Shown: in pieces, positions 24,634 to 32,671 of the stretch
How positions within the stretch are numbered: the first letter of the stretch is position 1
How the letters are laid out: each line of letters starts with the position of its first letter
Assembly (NCBI GenBank): GCA_002345025.1
Contig: DDUX01000070.1
Span: 79,135-121,870 of the forward strand
Length of the DNA stretch: 42,736 nt
Source of the DNA: Candidatus Accumulibacter iunctus
GTDB taxonomy: Bacteria; Pseudomonadota; Gammaproteobacteria; Burkholderiales; Rhodocyclaceae
Direction of reading: 5' to 3'
Made by a program: the position numbers and the translations under genes
Notes under the pieces: generated by a model
What the model was told of the DNA's origin: nothing
The model's input: only the letters and a program-made list of their open reading frames with translations
The model's database searches: none

Positions 24634-25943
24634 ACACCGATCAAATGCGACAGCAGATCCTCGACCTCGTCGAGCGCTACGGCGAAGCGAGCAGCGCGAC
24701 CACCGCATTCCAGGCAGGTGTGACGCCGATCCCGGCGGCGGGCAAGGTCATCGGCGGAGTTGAAATGCGGCAGATGGTCGACGCGGTCCTCGACGGCTGG
24801 CTCACCAGCGGTCGCTTCAACACCGAGTTCGAGCGACGGCTGGGGGCATTCCTCGGGATCGAGCACGTGCTCACCACCAACTCGGGATCTTCCGCCAATC
24901 TCCTGGCGTTCACCGCCCTCACCTCGCCAACCCTGGGCGACCGCGCCATCAGGCCGGGCGACGAGGTCATCACCGTCGCTGCCGGCTTCCCGACGACCGT
25001 CAATCCGATCCTGCAGAACGGCTGCGTGCCGGTCTTCGTCGATGTTTCGCTGCCGACCTACAACATCGACGCCGGCCAGATCGAAGCCGCGCTGTCCGAG
25101 CGCACACGAGCGATCATGCTCGCCCACACCCTCGGCAACCCTTTCGACCTCGACGAAGTCTGCCGGATCGCCAGAAAACACAACCTTTGGCTGATCGAGG
25201 ACTGCTGCGACGCGCTGGGCGCGACCTACGCCGGCCGCCTGGTCGGCACCTTTGGCGACATCGGCACGCTCAGCTTCTACCCGGCGCACCACATCACGAT
25301 GGGCGAGGGTGGCGCCGTCTTCACGCGCGACGCACAACTGAAGAAGATCATCGAGTCGCTGCGCGATTGGGGGCGCGACTGCTATTGCGCGACCGGCTGC
25401 GACAACACCTGCGGCAAACGCTTTGCGCAACGGCACGGCGAGCTACCGTTCGGCTACGACCACAAGTACACCTATTCCCACCTCGGCTACAACCTCAAGA
25501 TCACCGACATCCAGGCTGCCTGCGGACTGGCGCAGATGGATCGCCTGCCGGACTTCATCGCCGCCCGCCGGCGCAACTGCGAATATCTCAGGCAGCGTCT
25601 CGCGCCGCTAGCCGAGTTCCTGATCCTCCCCGAAGCCACACCGGGTGCCGATCCGTCGTGGTTCGGCCTGCCGCTGACGCTGAAGCCCGAAGCGGGCTGT
25701 GCCCGCGTCGATCTCCTCACCTACCTCGAGCAGTACCGAATCGGCACACGGCTGCTGTTCGCCGGCAACGTCATCCGCCAGCCGTACATGCAAGGGCGCG
25801 GCTTCCGCCTCGCCGGCCCCCTGACGCAGACCGACCGGGTGCTCGACGACACCTTCTGGATCGGCCTCTGGCCAGGGCTGAGTGAGGAGATGCTGGACTT
25901 CGCCAGCACCAGGATCAGCGAGTTTCTCGGAGGCGAGTTCTGA
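24630..25943 (+). CDS. rfbH: CDP-4-keto-6-deoxyglucose 3-dehydrase (E1, RfbH)
   Basis: E1 removes the C-3 hydroxyl of CDP-4-keto-6-deoxyglucose using PMP and a [2Fe-2S] cluster, together with a reductase (E3). The 437-residue chain fits the known enzyme closely. The usual aminotransferase lysine is replaced by His (PAHHITMGEGG, H220/H221). The iron-sulfur pattern C-X57-C-X1-C-X7-C is met by C193, C251, C253 and C261. The ATG at 24630 overlaps the rfbG stop. Its reductase partner RfbI/E3 is not in the window. Confidence 0.96.
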   Translation: MNTDQMRQQILDLVERYGEASSATTAFQAGVTPIPAAGKVIGGVEMRQMVDAVLDGWLTSGRFNTEFERRLGAFLGIEHVLTTNSGSSANLLAFTALTSPTLGDRAIRPGDEVITVAAGFPTTVNPILQNGCVPVFVDVSLPTYNIDAGQIEAALSERTRAIMLAHTLGNPFDLDEVCRIARKHNLWLIEDCCDALGATYAGRLVGTFGDIGTLSFYPAHHITMGEGGAVFTRDAQLKKIIESLRDWGRDCYCATGCDNTCGKRFAQRHGELPFGYDHKYTYSHLGYNLKITDIQAACGLAQMDRLPDFIAARRRNCEYLRQRLAPLAEFLILPEATPGADPSWFGLPLTLKPEAGCARVDLLTYLEQYRIGTRLLFAGNVIRQPYMQGRGFRLAGPLTQTDRVLDDTFWIGLWPGLSEEMLDFASTRISEFLGGEF

Positions 25944-27034
25944 GCACCCCCTGCCCGCCGCTGCCCGGCGCCGATCTCGAGCATATCCTCGCTCATACCG
26001 GAGCATTGTGGCGCGAAATGGCCGGGGCCCAGCTCTTCATCACCGGCGGTACCGGCTTTTTCGGCACTTGGCTGCTGGAAACCATCGCCGCAGCCAACGA
26101 TGCGCTGCAAGTGGCCGTCGGCGCCACCGTGCTGAGTCGCGACCCGGAGCGCTTTCTCCTGCGCGTACCGCATATGGCGAGCCGCAGGGAGTTCGAGTGG
26201 CTGCGCGGCAGCCCTGCCAGCTTCCCCTTCCCGGCAACGCGCCACGACTACCTCCTGCATCTTGCTACGGCCACCAGCGCCGATCCCCGGCACACCGAAC
26301 CTATCGAGATGCTGCACACCAAGCTGACCGGCATTCACAACGTCCTGCGCCATGCCCGCCAGGCTGGCGTCCGGCGCATGCTGGTCACCAGTTCGGGCGC
26401 GGTCTACGGGCCGCAACCGGCCGCACTCAATCGCATCCCGGAGACCTGGCAGGGCGCGCCGGACCCGTTGAACCCCTCGTCCGCCTACGGCGAGGGCAAG
26501 CGGCTGGTTGAACAGATGTGCGCGCTGACGCCCGAAGTCCCATGTGTGATCGCCCGCTGCTTTTCGTTCATCGGCCCGCATCTGCCACTGCATGGCCGGT
26601 TCGCCGCCGGCAACTTCCTGCGCGACGCCATGAGCGGCGGGCCAATCGTCGTCAATGGGGACGGCACGGCGCGTCGAAGCTACATGCATCCGGCCGACCT
26701 CGTCGTCTGGCTGTTGAAGATCCTGTTACACGGGGAGACCCGCCGTGCTTACAATGTCGGCTCGGATCAGGGCGTGTCGATTGGCGATCTGGCCCGGCAA
26801 ATCGCGGGTCAGGTCGGCGGCAATCTGTCGGTGGAGATTCGCGGCGAACCGGATCGCTCGGGAGTTCATTCGTATGTACCGCAAACCGATCGCGCAAGGG
26901 ATGAGCTTGGTCTCCAACTCACGCTCGACCTGCCCGCGACCTTGCAGCGAACCATCGACTGGCTCCGGACGGCGATCGACACGCGAGAACCTCGCATGGC
27001 GACCTCTTCCCTGCGGATCCCGGCTCGGCACTGA
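25940..27034 (+). CDS. Extended SDR, NAD-dependent sugar epimerase/dehydratase or ketoreductase
   Basis: This SDR acts on a nucleotide sugar, probably the RfbH product or a later intermediate. The NAD loop is FITGGTGFFG; a serine strand reads VTSSGAVYG and the catalytic pair is YGEGK. The frame is open well before the first ATG (26018). It encodes GADLEHILAHTGALW, a segment I believe homologues also carry. The only start with a good ribosome binding site is CTG 25940: GGAGG lies 6 bases upstream, and the codon overlaps the rfbH stop as CTGA. That gives 364 residues. TTG 26006 or ATG 26018 are fallbacks. Specificity is not assignable. Confidence 0.82.
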   Translation: MSTPCPPLPGADLEHILAHTGALWREMAGAQLFITGGTGFFGTWLLETIAAANDALQVAVGATVLSRDPERFLLRVPHMASRREFEWLRGSPASFPFPATRHDYLLHLATATSADPRHTEPIEMLHTKLTGIHNVLRHARQAGVRRMLVTSSGAVYGPQPAALNRIPETWQGAPDPLNPSSAYGEGKRLVEQMCALTPEVPCVIARCFSFIGPHLPLHGRFAAGNFLRDAMSGGPIVVNGDGTARRSYMHPADLVVWLLKILLHGETRRAYNVGSDQGVSIGDLARQIAGQVGGNLSVEIRGEPDRSGVHSYVPQTDRARDELGLQLTLDLPATLQRTIDWLRTAIDTREPRMATSSLRIPARH

Positions 27035-27058
27035 CCGAAAGATGGCATCTCCGTCCCC

Positions 27059-27913
27059 ATGACAGACAGCCGGCCCGCTGCGCTGCCCGCGCGCACCGTG
27101 TTGATCGATGGCTCCCCACAGACTTGGCGTGGCTACTGGCACGAACTGTGCAGCTTCCACGAGGTGACACGGATGCTGGTCCGTCGCGATCTCATCGTAC
27201 GCTTCCGGCAAACCTATTTCGGCCTCGCCTGGCTGCTCTTCAAGCCGCTGATGCTGATGGCGGTGACCAGCTTTGCTTTCGGATTCCTTGCCGGTTTTGA
27301 TCGCAGCCACGCCGTTCCATACCCACTGATCATCTTCTGCGGCGTCATCCCCTGGTACTTCTTCTCGAACGCGGTGCCCGACGGTATGAACTCGCTGGCT
27401 GGCCACCTACACGTGATCCAGAAGACCTATTTCCCGCGCGCCATCATCCCGATCGCTGCCGTCGCCGTCGACGCCGTTGAGTTCCTCGTCGCCTGGCTGC
27501 TGTTTGCCTTTGCCTGCATCTGGTTCGGCTACCTGCCTGGCTGGCAGATCGTTTTCTTCCCTTTGTTCTGTCTGCAACTGATGGTACTTTGCACCGCCGC
27601 CGGCCTCCTGCTGTCCGTAGTCAACCTCCGCTTCCGCGATGTCGGAAATCTGGTTCCCTTCCTCCTGACGATCGGCTTCTTCGTCACCCCGGGAGGGTAC
27701 ACGCTGGCCCGAATACCTGAGCAGTGGCACTCGCTCTACGCACTCAACCCACTCGTCGGCATCATCGAAGGTCTACGCTGGAGCCTGCTGAACGGAATGG
27801 ACGGTTTCCCGCTCAAGCCGGTACTCGTCTCGCTGGCAGCTACCCTGGCGATTTCGCTCGTGGCCGGTCGGCATTTCCTGGCCAGCGAAGCAAGCTTGGT
27901 CGACTTGGCGTGA
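27059..27913 (+). CDS. wzm: ABC-2 type polysaccharide exporter permease (Wzm-like)
   Basis: This 284-residue inner-membrane protein has six predicted membrane segments after an N-terminal amphipathic stretch. The ABC-2 signature RDLIVRFRQTYFGLAWLLFKP (about residues 42-62) and the C-terminal LNPLVGIIEGLRWSLL segment identify the O-antigen/capsule exporter permease family. It would export a completed undecaprenyl-linked glycan to the periplasm. It lies 25 bases after the SDR gene and adjoins the ATPase gene, so the set is a single operon from rfbF. Confidence 0.92.
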   Translation: MTDSRPAALPARTVLIDGSPQTWRGYWHELCSFHEVTRMLVRRDLIVRFRQTYFGLAWLLFKPLMLMAVTSFAFGFLAGFDRSHAVPYPLIIFCGVIPWYFFSNAVPDGMNSLAGHLHVIQKTYFPRAIIPIAAVAVDAVEFLVAWLLFAFACIWFGYLPGWQIVFFPLFCLQLMVLCTAAGLLLSVVNLRFRDVGNLVPFLLTIGFFVTPGGYTLARIPEQWHSLYALNPLVGIIEGLRWSLLNGMDGFPLKPVLVSLAATLAISLVAGRHFLASEASLVDLA

Positions 27914-27924
27914 CCCCAACCGGG

Positions 27925-28680
27925 ATGAGCGATATCGTCATCGACATCGAAGATCTGGGCAAACGCTACGCGCTTTCCCGTCGACATCGTCCGGACTCAC
28001 TCAAGTCTTGGTTGCGAAGCCTGGTGCGGCAAGCCAGAACGACAAGCCCTCACCCGAGCGCCGATGAGGAGTTCTGGGCGCTGAAGAACGTGTCTCTGCA
28101 AGTCCGGCAGGGAGAATGTCTGGCCCTTGTCGGCAGGAACGGCTCCGGGAAATCGACCCTGCTCAAAATCCTCTCCCGCATCATTCCGCCCAGCCAAGGG
28201 CGTGCCCGTGTCCGCGGCCGCGTCGCCTCGCTACTCGAAGTCGGCACGGGCTTTCACCCGGAACTCACCGGGCGCGAAAACATCTATCTCAACGGCGCCA
28301 TGCTGGGTTGTCCGGAGCGCGACATCAGGCGGCGCTTCGACGCGATTGTGGACTTCTCTGGGGTGGAACGTTTCCTCGACACCCCCGTGAAGCACTACTC
28401 GAGCGGAATGTACGTACGTCTTGCCTATTCCGTCGCGGCGCACGTAGACGCGGACATCCTGATAATAGACGAGGTCCTAGCCGTCGGTGACGGAGAGTTC
28501 CAGCAGAAATGCCTAAGCCACGTCGGCACGACTCTGGCTTCGGGCAAGTCGGCAATCGTCGTATCGCACGACCTTGCGCTGATTAGGCTCTTGGCGAGTC
28601 ATGTGGCCTGGCTCCGGGAAGGCCGCGTGTGCGAGGTCGGCCCGGTTGAGTCCGGGGTACTCGAGTGCTACTCGGCCTGA
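27925..28680 (+). CDS. wzt: ABC polysaccharide exporter ATPase (Wzt-like, short form)
   Basis: The 251-residue ATPase has Walker A GRNGSGKST (about residues 64-72), the signature YSSGMYVRLAYS, Walker B ILIIDEVLAVGD and the switch His in VVSHD. The chain stops right after the nucleotide-binding domain. The C-terminal carbohydrate-binding domain found in E. coli O8/O9a Wzt is absent, as in the KpsT-like or Klebsiella O2a type. ATG 27925 is used. A GTG at 27910 that overlaps the permease stop (GTGA) would add five residues and is equally possible. Confidence 0.92.
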   Translation: MSDIVIDIEDLGKRYALSRRHRPDSLKSWLRSLVRQARTTSPHPSADEEFWALKNVSLQVRQGECLALVGRNGSGKSTLLKILSRIIPPSQGRARVRGRVASLLEVGTGFHPELTGRENIYLNGAMLGCPERDIRRRFDAIVDFSGVERFLDTPVKHYSSGMYVRLAYSVAAHVDADILIIDEVLAVGDGEFQQKCLSHVGTTLASGKSAIVVSHDLALIRLLASHVAWLREGRVCEVGPVESGVLECYSA

Positions 28681-28835
28681 TGTTACAGTAAGACGCGACG
28701 AGACCGCCGACGGTGCTCATGGCGTGAGTGCTTCTGGTAGCAGGAGGGTTGTCGGCCGAATGGTGGCAGCGATCGGGCGCCAGATCGGCCCGCCCCGTGC
28801 GGTCGTCGAGACGCAGTTGAACTCCATGTCCATGT

Positions 28836-29813
28836 TCAATAGCGATCGTCCAGCACAAACCTGCGCCAGGCATAGGACAACAGGCCACCGCCTTCCAACC
28901 GGCCGAGAAAAGCCGCAATCTGGCGACGGTTCAGTCGCGCCGGATGAACTATCAGGAATACCGCGCAAAAGCGGACAAACTCGGCACGCGCCCAGAGGCT
29001 GTCGAGCGCCGGCGACAGCAGTCGATGCATGGCGACGAGCGCTTCCTGCAGGTCGTTCAGGAGGGGCGGCGAATCGCTGTGGCAGGCCACCAGCGTCCTG
29101 CGAATCTGCGGCGAGGGCACCATGCCCAGCTTCTCCCAGAGGCCGAAGCTGGTCTCGCAGGCATTGACGATCTGCCTCCGGGAGTTGGAGGAAGACGTGC
29201 TTTGTGCGTGGACGCGGTAGCGCAGCCACGATGTCTGCAACAGGGTCGCACGCGCGCCTACCAGTTCCATTACGATCCAGAGAGCGTAGTCCTCGCAGTA
29301 GAGGTGCGCCGGATAATCAAGCAGGCGCGCAGCCAACCACTGGCGATCGAGCATGGCAGTCGAATGACCGAAGGCCGGCCGGAACAGCAGCGTGGCGCGA
29401 TAGGCGTAATCCGGCGGACAAAGCCAGCGACCGGACTTGGCGCCAAAAAAATCCATGCTCGTGCCACAGACGGCGGCCGACTCGCGCTTCATGGCCGCAA
29501 GCTGTGCATCGAGCCGCCCCGGCAGGCAGATGTCGTCGCCGTCCATGCGCGCCACGAACGGCGCAGTGCAGGCAGCAAGCCCGCGGTTGAGCGAGGTGAT
29601 GATACCCATATTGCGCTCGTTCTCGACAATCTCGATATTGCGGTGCTGGATTGCCAGCCGCTTCGCACAGGCGACCGTGTCGTCCCGCGAGCCATCGTCG
29701 ACGATCACGACCCGGCTGCGGCAGGAATTTCCGGCCAGCGTAGAATCGACGGCCGCTTCAAGAAAGCGGGCGCAGTTGTAGGCGGGAATCAGGACATCGA
29801 CATCGGCGCTCAT
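28836..29813 (-). CDS. Family 2 glycosyltransferase
   Basis: This 325-residue GT-A fold enzyme begins MSADVDVLIPAYNCARFLEAA. It has VVIVDDGSRDDT (about residues 37-48), the metal-binding DXD as ARMDGDDICLPGRLD (about residues 88-102), and an ED acceptor-base candidate in LYCEDYALWI. There is no membrane segment. It would add one sugar on the cytoplasmic face during assembly of the locus glycan; donor and acceptor are unknown. The start overlaps the preceding gene's stop. It is convergent with wzt, with a 155-base gap in which nothing is recognised. Confidence 0.9.
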   Translation of the reverse strand: MSADVDVLIPAYNCARFLEAAVDSTLAGNSCRSRVVIVDDGSRDDTVACAKRLAIQHRNIEIVENERNMGIITSLNRGLAACTAPFVARMDGDDICLPGRLDAQLAAMKRESAAVCGTSMDFFGAKSGRWLCPPDYAYRATLLFRPAFGHSTAMLDRQWLAARLLDYPAHLYCEDYALWIVMELVGARATLLQTSWLRYRVHAQSTSSSNSRRQIVNACETSFGLWEKLGMVPSPQIRRTLVACHSDSPPLLNDLQEALVAMHRLLSPALDSLWARAEFVRFCAVFLIVHPARLNRRQIAAFLGRLEGGGLLSYAWRRFVLDDRY

Positions 29814-30925
29814 GCAACAGCCTCGCCAAAAAGCCAGCGCTGCCATTGAGCGGCGACGGCGTCCGGGTCGTGCCGGGCGATAAACCGGTCGGTGGCCGCC
29901 CAGTCGGCTTGGAATTCTCGCCGGAAAACGGCGTTCGATACGCGCCCGGCGAGAGCCGCGGGAGTCGACTCGCTCACCTCGCCCCCCCCGTGGGCGAGGA
30001 TTTCCGCGGGCCCCGGCGTGCAACAGAAGGCGAAGACCGGGCGATGACGCGACAGCGCCTCCAGGGCGACGGTGGGCCAGGCCTCGTTGCCACTGGTCAG
30101 GATCAGTGCGTCATATTCCGCGATGCGGTTGGCTGCATCGGGTATCGCACCGAGCAGACACACATGGCGCTCGACATCCGGATGGGCGCGAATCGTGGCC
30201 TCGACGAGCGGCCGCAATTCACCATCGCCGATCAGGTCCAGCCGGAAATTCTGATGAAGCCGGGCAAGCTCGGCCGCGAACAGCACCGCCTGTTCCGGTT
30301 GCTTTGCGCGACAGAAGCGGCCGATGAAGAGCAGGCGAACTTCGGCGCCGGGAGCGCGCTCGTCGATAGCGCCAGTTACGGCAAACGGATTCGGGATGCT
30401 GACGTAGTCGCGAGCTGCTTCCTGCAGACCATGTTTCTGCCGAAAGCGACTGGCACAGTCCGCGCTGACGAAACAGGCGCGGCGTACGGCCGGCGCGACG
30501 ACATTGAACACCAGCCGGGCGCGCAGATCCATGCCTTCAGGAAACTCGTGTTCGATGCCTGCCGAATCGTAATGCATCCAGGCCGCGCAGGGCGTGCCGG
30601 AGAGGCGCGAGAGCAGCATGGCGGCGACGATGGTCATCGGGCTGGTGGCGACGATCGCCCTGCACCGGCGTGCCAGCGGAAGGAGACGTCGCGCCGCAAT
30701 CAGCGAATTAATGGTCATCGACTGCCCGCCATTGCCGACGAAAACATACTGACCAGAGTGCTTCTGCGCGTAGCCGAAGCTGTCCGAAAACAGGATCGCC
30801 ACTTGGCTGCGAACGCCTCGGCGTGCCAGGGCCGCGATCAGCGATCGGGTGACTTGCTCGACGCCACCCAAGTCGCCCGTGGCCTGGAGAAAGAGTATGT
30901 CAGGAACGGCGGTCATGACGCGCAT
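29810..30925 (-). CDS. Family 4 (GT-B) glycosyltransferase
   Basis: This GT-B enzyme of about 371 residues has the N-terminal acceptor loop FLQATGDLGGVEQVTRSL. The C-terminal donor domain holds VRLLFIGRFCRAKQPEQAV and the nucleotide-sugar binding LTSGNEAWPTVALEALS, where a GNE stands in the E-x7-E region. The start is uncertain among TTG 30931, ATG 30925 and ATG 30916; all overlap the upstream gene slightly. It belongs to a minus-strand trio of overlapping glycosyltransferase genes. Confidence 0.88.
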   Translation of the reverse strand: MRVMTAVPDILFLQATGDLGGVEQVTRSLIAALARRGVRSQVAILFSDSFGYAQKHSGQYVFVGNGGQSMTINSLIAARRLLPLARRCRAIVATSPMTIVAAMLLSRLSGTPCAAWMHYDSAGIEHEFPEGMDLRARLVFNVVAPAVRRACFVSADCASRFRQKHGLQEAARDYVSIPNPFAVTGAIDERAPGAEVRLLFIGRFCRAKQPEQAVLFAAELARLHQNFRLDLIGDGELRPLVEATIRAHPDVERHVCLLGAIPDAANRIAEYDALILTSGNEAWPTVALEALSRHRPVFAFCCTPGPAEILAHGGGEVSESTPAALAGRVSNAVFRREFQADWAATDRFIARHDPDAVAAQWQRWLFGEAVA

Positions 30926-32072
30926 GGCCAAGCGCCATCAGCGTGTGCGCCCAAGCCGAAAGGGTGGCATCCGGACGATACTGGTCGAGAAAGCTGTGCG
31001 CATTTCGCGTCATCCGCTGCCGGAGTTCGGCGCGCGCGGGGTGCAGCCAGCAGGACAGCGCATCGGCCATGGCCCCGGCATCCTTGCACAGCACGCCACG
31101 TTCGCCTTGGCTTCCGAGCATGGTGGCGGGGCCGGATGGACAGTCGTAGGCGAAGACCGGTGTACCGGTGTCGAAGGCCTCAAGGATGGTCGTGGGCCAA
31201 GCCTCGTGACGGCTTGTCAGGATCAGGGCATCAGCGTGGCGCAGCGCCTCGGGAATGTCGGCATCGAAGCCATGAACGTACAGAAATGCCTTAGCCGGGC
31301 TGGCGTTCACTGCCGCTTGCAATTCCGCCATTTCCGGTCCGTCGCCGGCGATATGCAGGTCGAAGGGCACTGCCCTGGTGAACAGGAGGCGTGCCACCGC
31401 AAGCGCTTCTTCCCACTGCTTCTGGCGGGAGATGCGTCCGGCGAACAGAAGGGCCAGCCTGCCGCTGCGGCGACTCGCGGCGAGCGCGCTGGCGCAGCGC
31501 GATGACCCGGCCGTCAGCGGCACCGGGTCATAGGGATTGGGCAGGCAATGCCACTCCGGCGGAACGGCGGGCAGGTGGCGCGCAAAGGAATCCCGCACGC
31601 CGGTGCTGACGAAAATCAGCCGACGAAACCGCGGTACCAGCCAAGTGTGCAGTCCGTTCATGAGCGCATCGCGCAATCGGTCGCCGCGGGCGAAACGATC
31701 CAGCTCAAAGCCCTCAAGGTCATAGTGAATCCATGGTACCACGCGCGCGCCGGCCACCCATCCGGCGATCAGCGCCCAGGGAATCGCCGGAGGCGTCACC
31801 GCAACGAGCACCGCACAACCGCGCGCGGCACGGCACAGGGCGGGCAGGCGCCAAAAGGCGCGGAGTAGGCGTCGTGGGAAGCTGCCACCGAAGGGGCCGC
31901 CGAGGGCGTGGATCGTGGCGCCGCACCGCTCGGCGCCCACCAAGTCATCCAGGCAGACGAAGCCGCTCACCGGTTCGTCGCGCGACTGTGCGTGCCGCAT
32001 GAGGTTGATGGCGACTTTTTCGGCACCGCTGATGCACAGGTTGTCGAGCACGAACAAGGTGCGAGGGAACAT
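30900..32072 (-). CDS. Family 4 (GT-B) glycosyltransferase
   Basis: The 390-residue protein is paralogous in layout to the next gene. It opens FVLDNLCISGAEKVAINLMRH, has LALLFAGRISRQKQWEEAL in the donor domain, and LILTSRHEAWPTTILEAFD with the conserved EAWPT and second Glu. The ATG at 32072 begins the conserved part. The frame is open upstream through the ABC-ATPase remnant, but it does not read as glycosyltransferase there. The ribosome binding site is weak. First intact gene of the minus-strand trio, its original promoter was probably lost with the upstream insertion. Confidence 0.88.
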   Translation of the reverse strand: MFPRTLFVLDNLCISGAEKVAINLMRHAQSRDEPVSGFVCLDDLVGAERCGATIHALGGPFGGSFPRRLLRAFWRLPALCRAARGCAVLVAVTPPAIPWALIAGWVAGARVVPWIHYDLEGFELDRFARGDRLRDALMNGLHTWLVPRFRRLIFVSTGVRDSFARHLPAVPPEWHCLPNPYDPVPLTAGSSRCASALAASRRSGRLALLFAGRISRQKQWEEALAVARLLFTRAVPFDLHIAGDGPEMAELQAAVNASPAKAFLYVHGFDADIPEALRHADALILTSRHEAWPTTILEAFDTGTPVFAYDCPSGPATMLGSQGERGVLCKDAGAMADALSCWLHPARAELRQRMTRNAHSFLDQYRPDATLSAWAHTLMALGHARHDRRS

Positions 32073-32085
32073 TCGCGACACAGGG

Positions 32086-32240
32086 TCAGCAAGCTTCTGC
32101 GGCGGTGACGAGCGGGCCATTGTCGAGGCGGACAATCCGCGTCGCCAGCCGCTCGACAATGTCGGCCTCGTAGAAAACGAAAACCAGCGATCGGCCGGCA
32201 GGCGAAAGCGTGGCCAAATGGTGGGAAATCCAAAGGTACG
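32086..32240 (-). pseudogene. 3' remnant of a probable ABC-transporter ATPase gene
   Basis: One minus-strand frame ending at TGA 32088-32086 reads SHHLATLSPAGRSLVFVFYE, then an ADIVERL and a RIVRLDNGPLVT segment. That resembles the end of a nucleotide-binding domain (strand before the switch region, then the terminal strand pair), with Tyr where the switch His is expected. The right edge is lost in the insertion-sequence mosaic. It lies 13 bases upstream of the glycosyltransferase start. The assignment is tentative because only about 50 residues remain. Confidence 0.4.
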
Positions 32241-32305
32241 ACCTACAGTATATGAGCCTCCATCAAGGAGCGTCAAGCTTGCAATCCAGGGCAATCGCAT
32301 GAATC

Positions 32306-32671
32306 TTATACAAGACCGAGCAGTTCCGCGCGGAAGGTATCGGAGGTTGCGGCGATGAGGCGCTGAACCTTGAGGCCGCCCTTGCGCTTGATCGGGGAGA
32401 AGCGGACGAGATTCAAGACGAACTGGCGCACGACAGCGAGCTTGTGAGCGGCATGATCGGTACGGGCCGGCATCTGGTCGTCGCCAAAGACCACGTCCAT
32501 GCACCAGTGCAGACGGACGCTCTGATTCAGGCGCTGAGCGTCAGGTGGCAAGTTGCTGAGATAGACGCGCCGTTCAGTCGAAGTCGCTTTCCCCCTGATC
32601 GTCCGTTCGGTGGTGATCACCACAAACGATTTGGGTGCGGCTCTTTTGAGCCACGGCTTCCCTGCGATCAC
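32306..32671 (-). pseudogene. C-terminal fragment of an ISAs1-family transposase
   Basis: From about residue 20 the frame reads ISAs1-family C-terminal sequence: ERTIRGKATSTERRVYLSNL, then LPPDAQRLNQSVRLHW, then FGDDQMPARTDHAAHKLAVV and a terminal VQRLIAATSDTF. The family's HWGIEN-x-x-HW segment, containing the catalytic Glu, is shortened to LHWCMDV. About eight residues are missing between two HW repeats. The first 18 residues come from the adjoining ISKra4 3' sequence. Non-functional. Confidence 0.8.
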
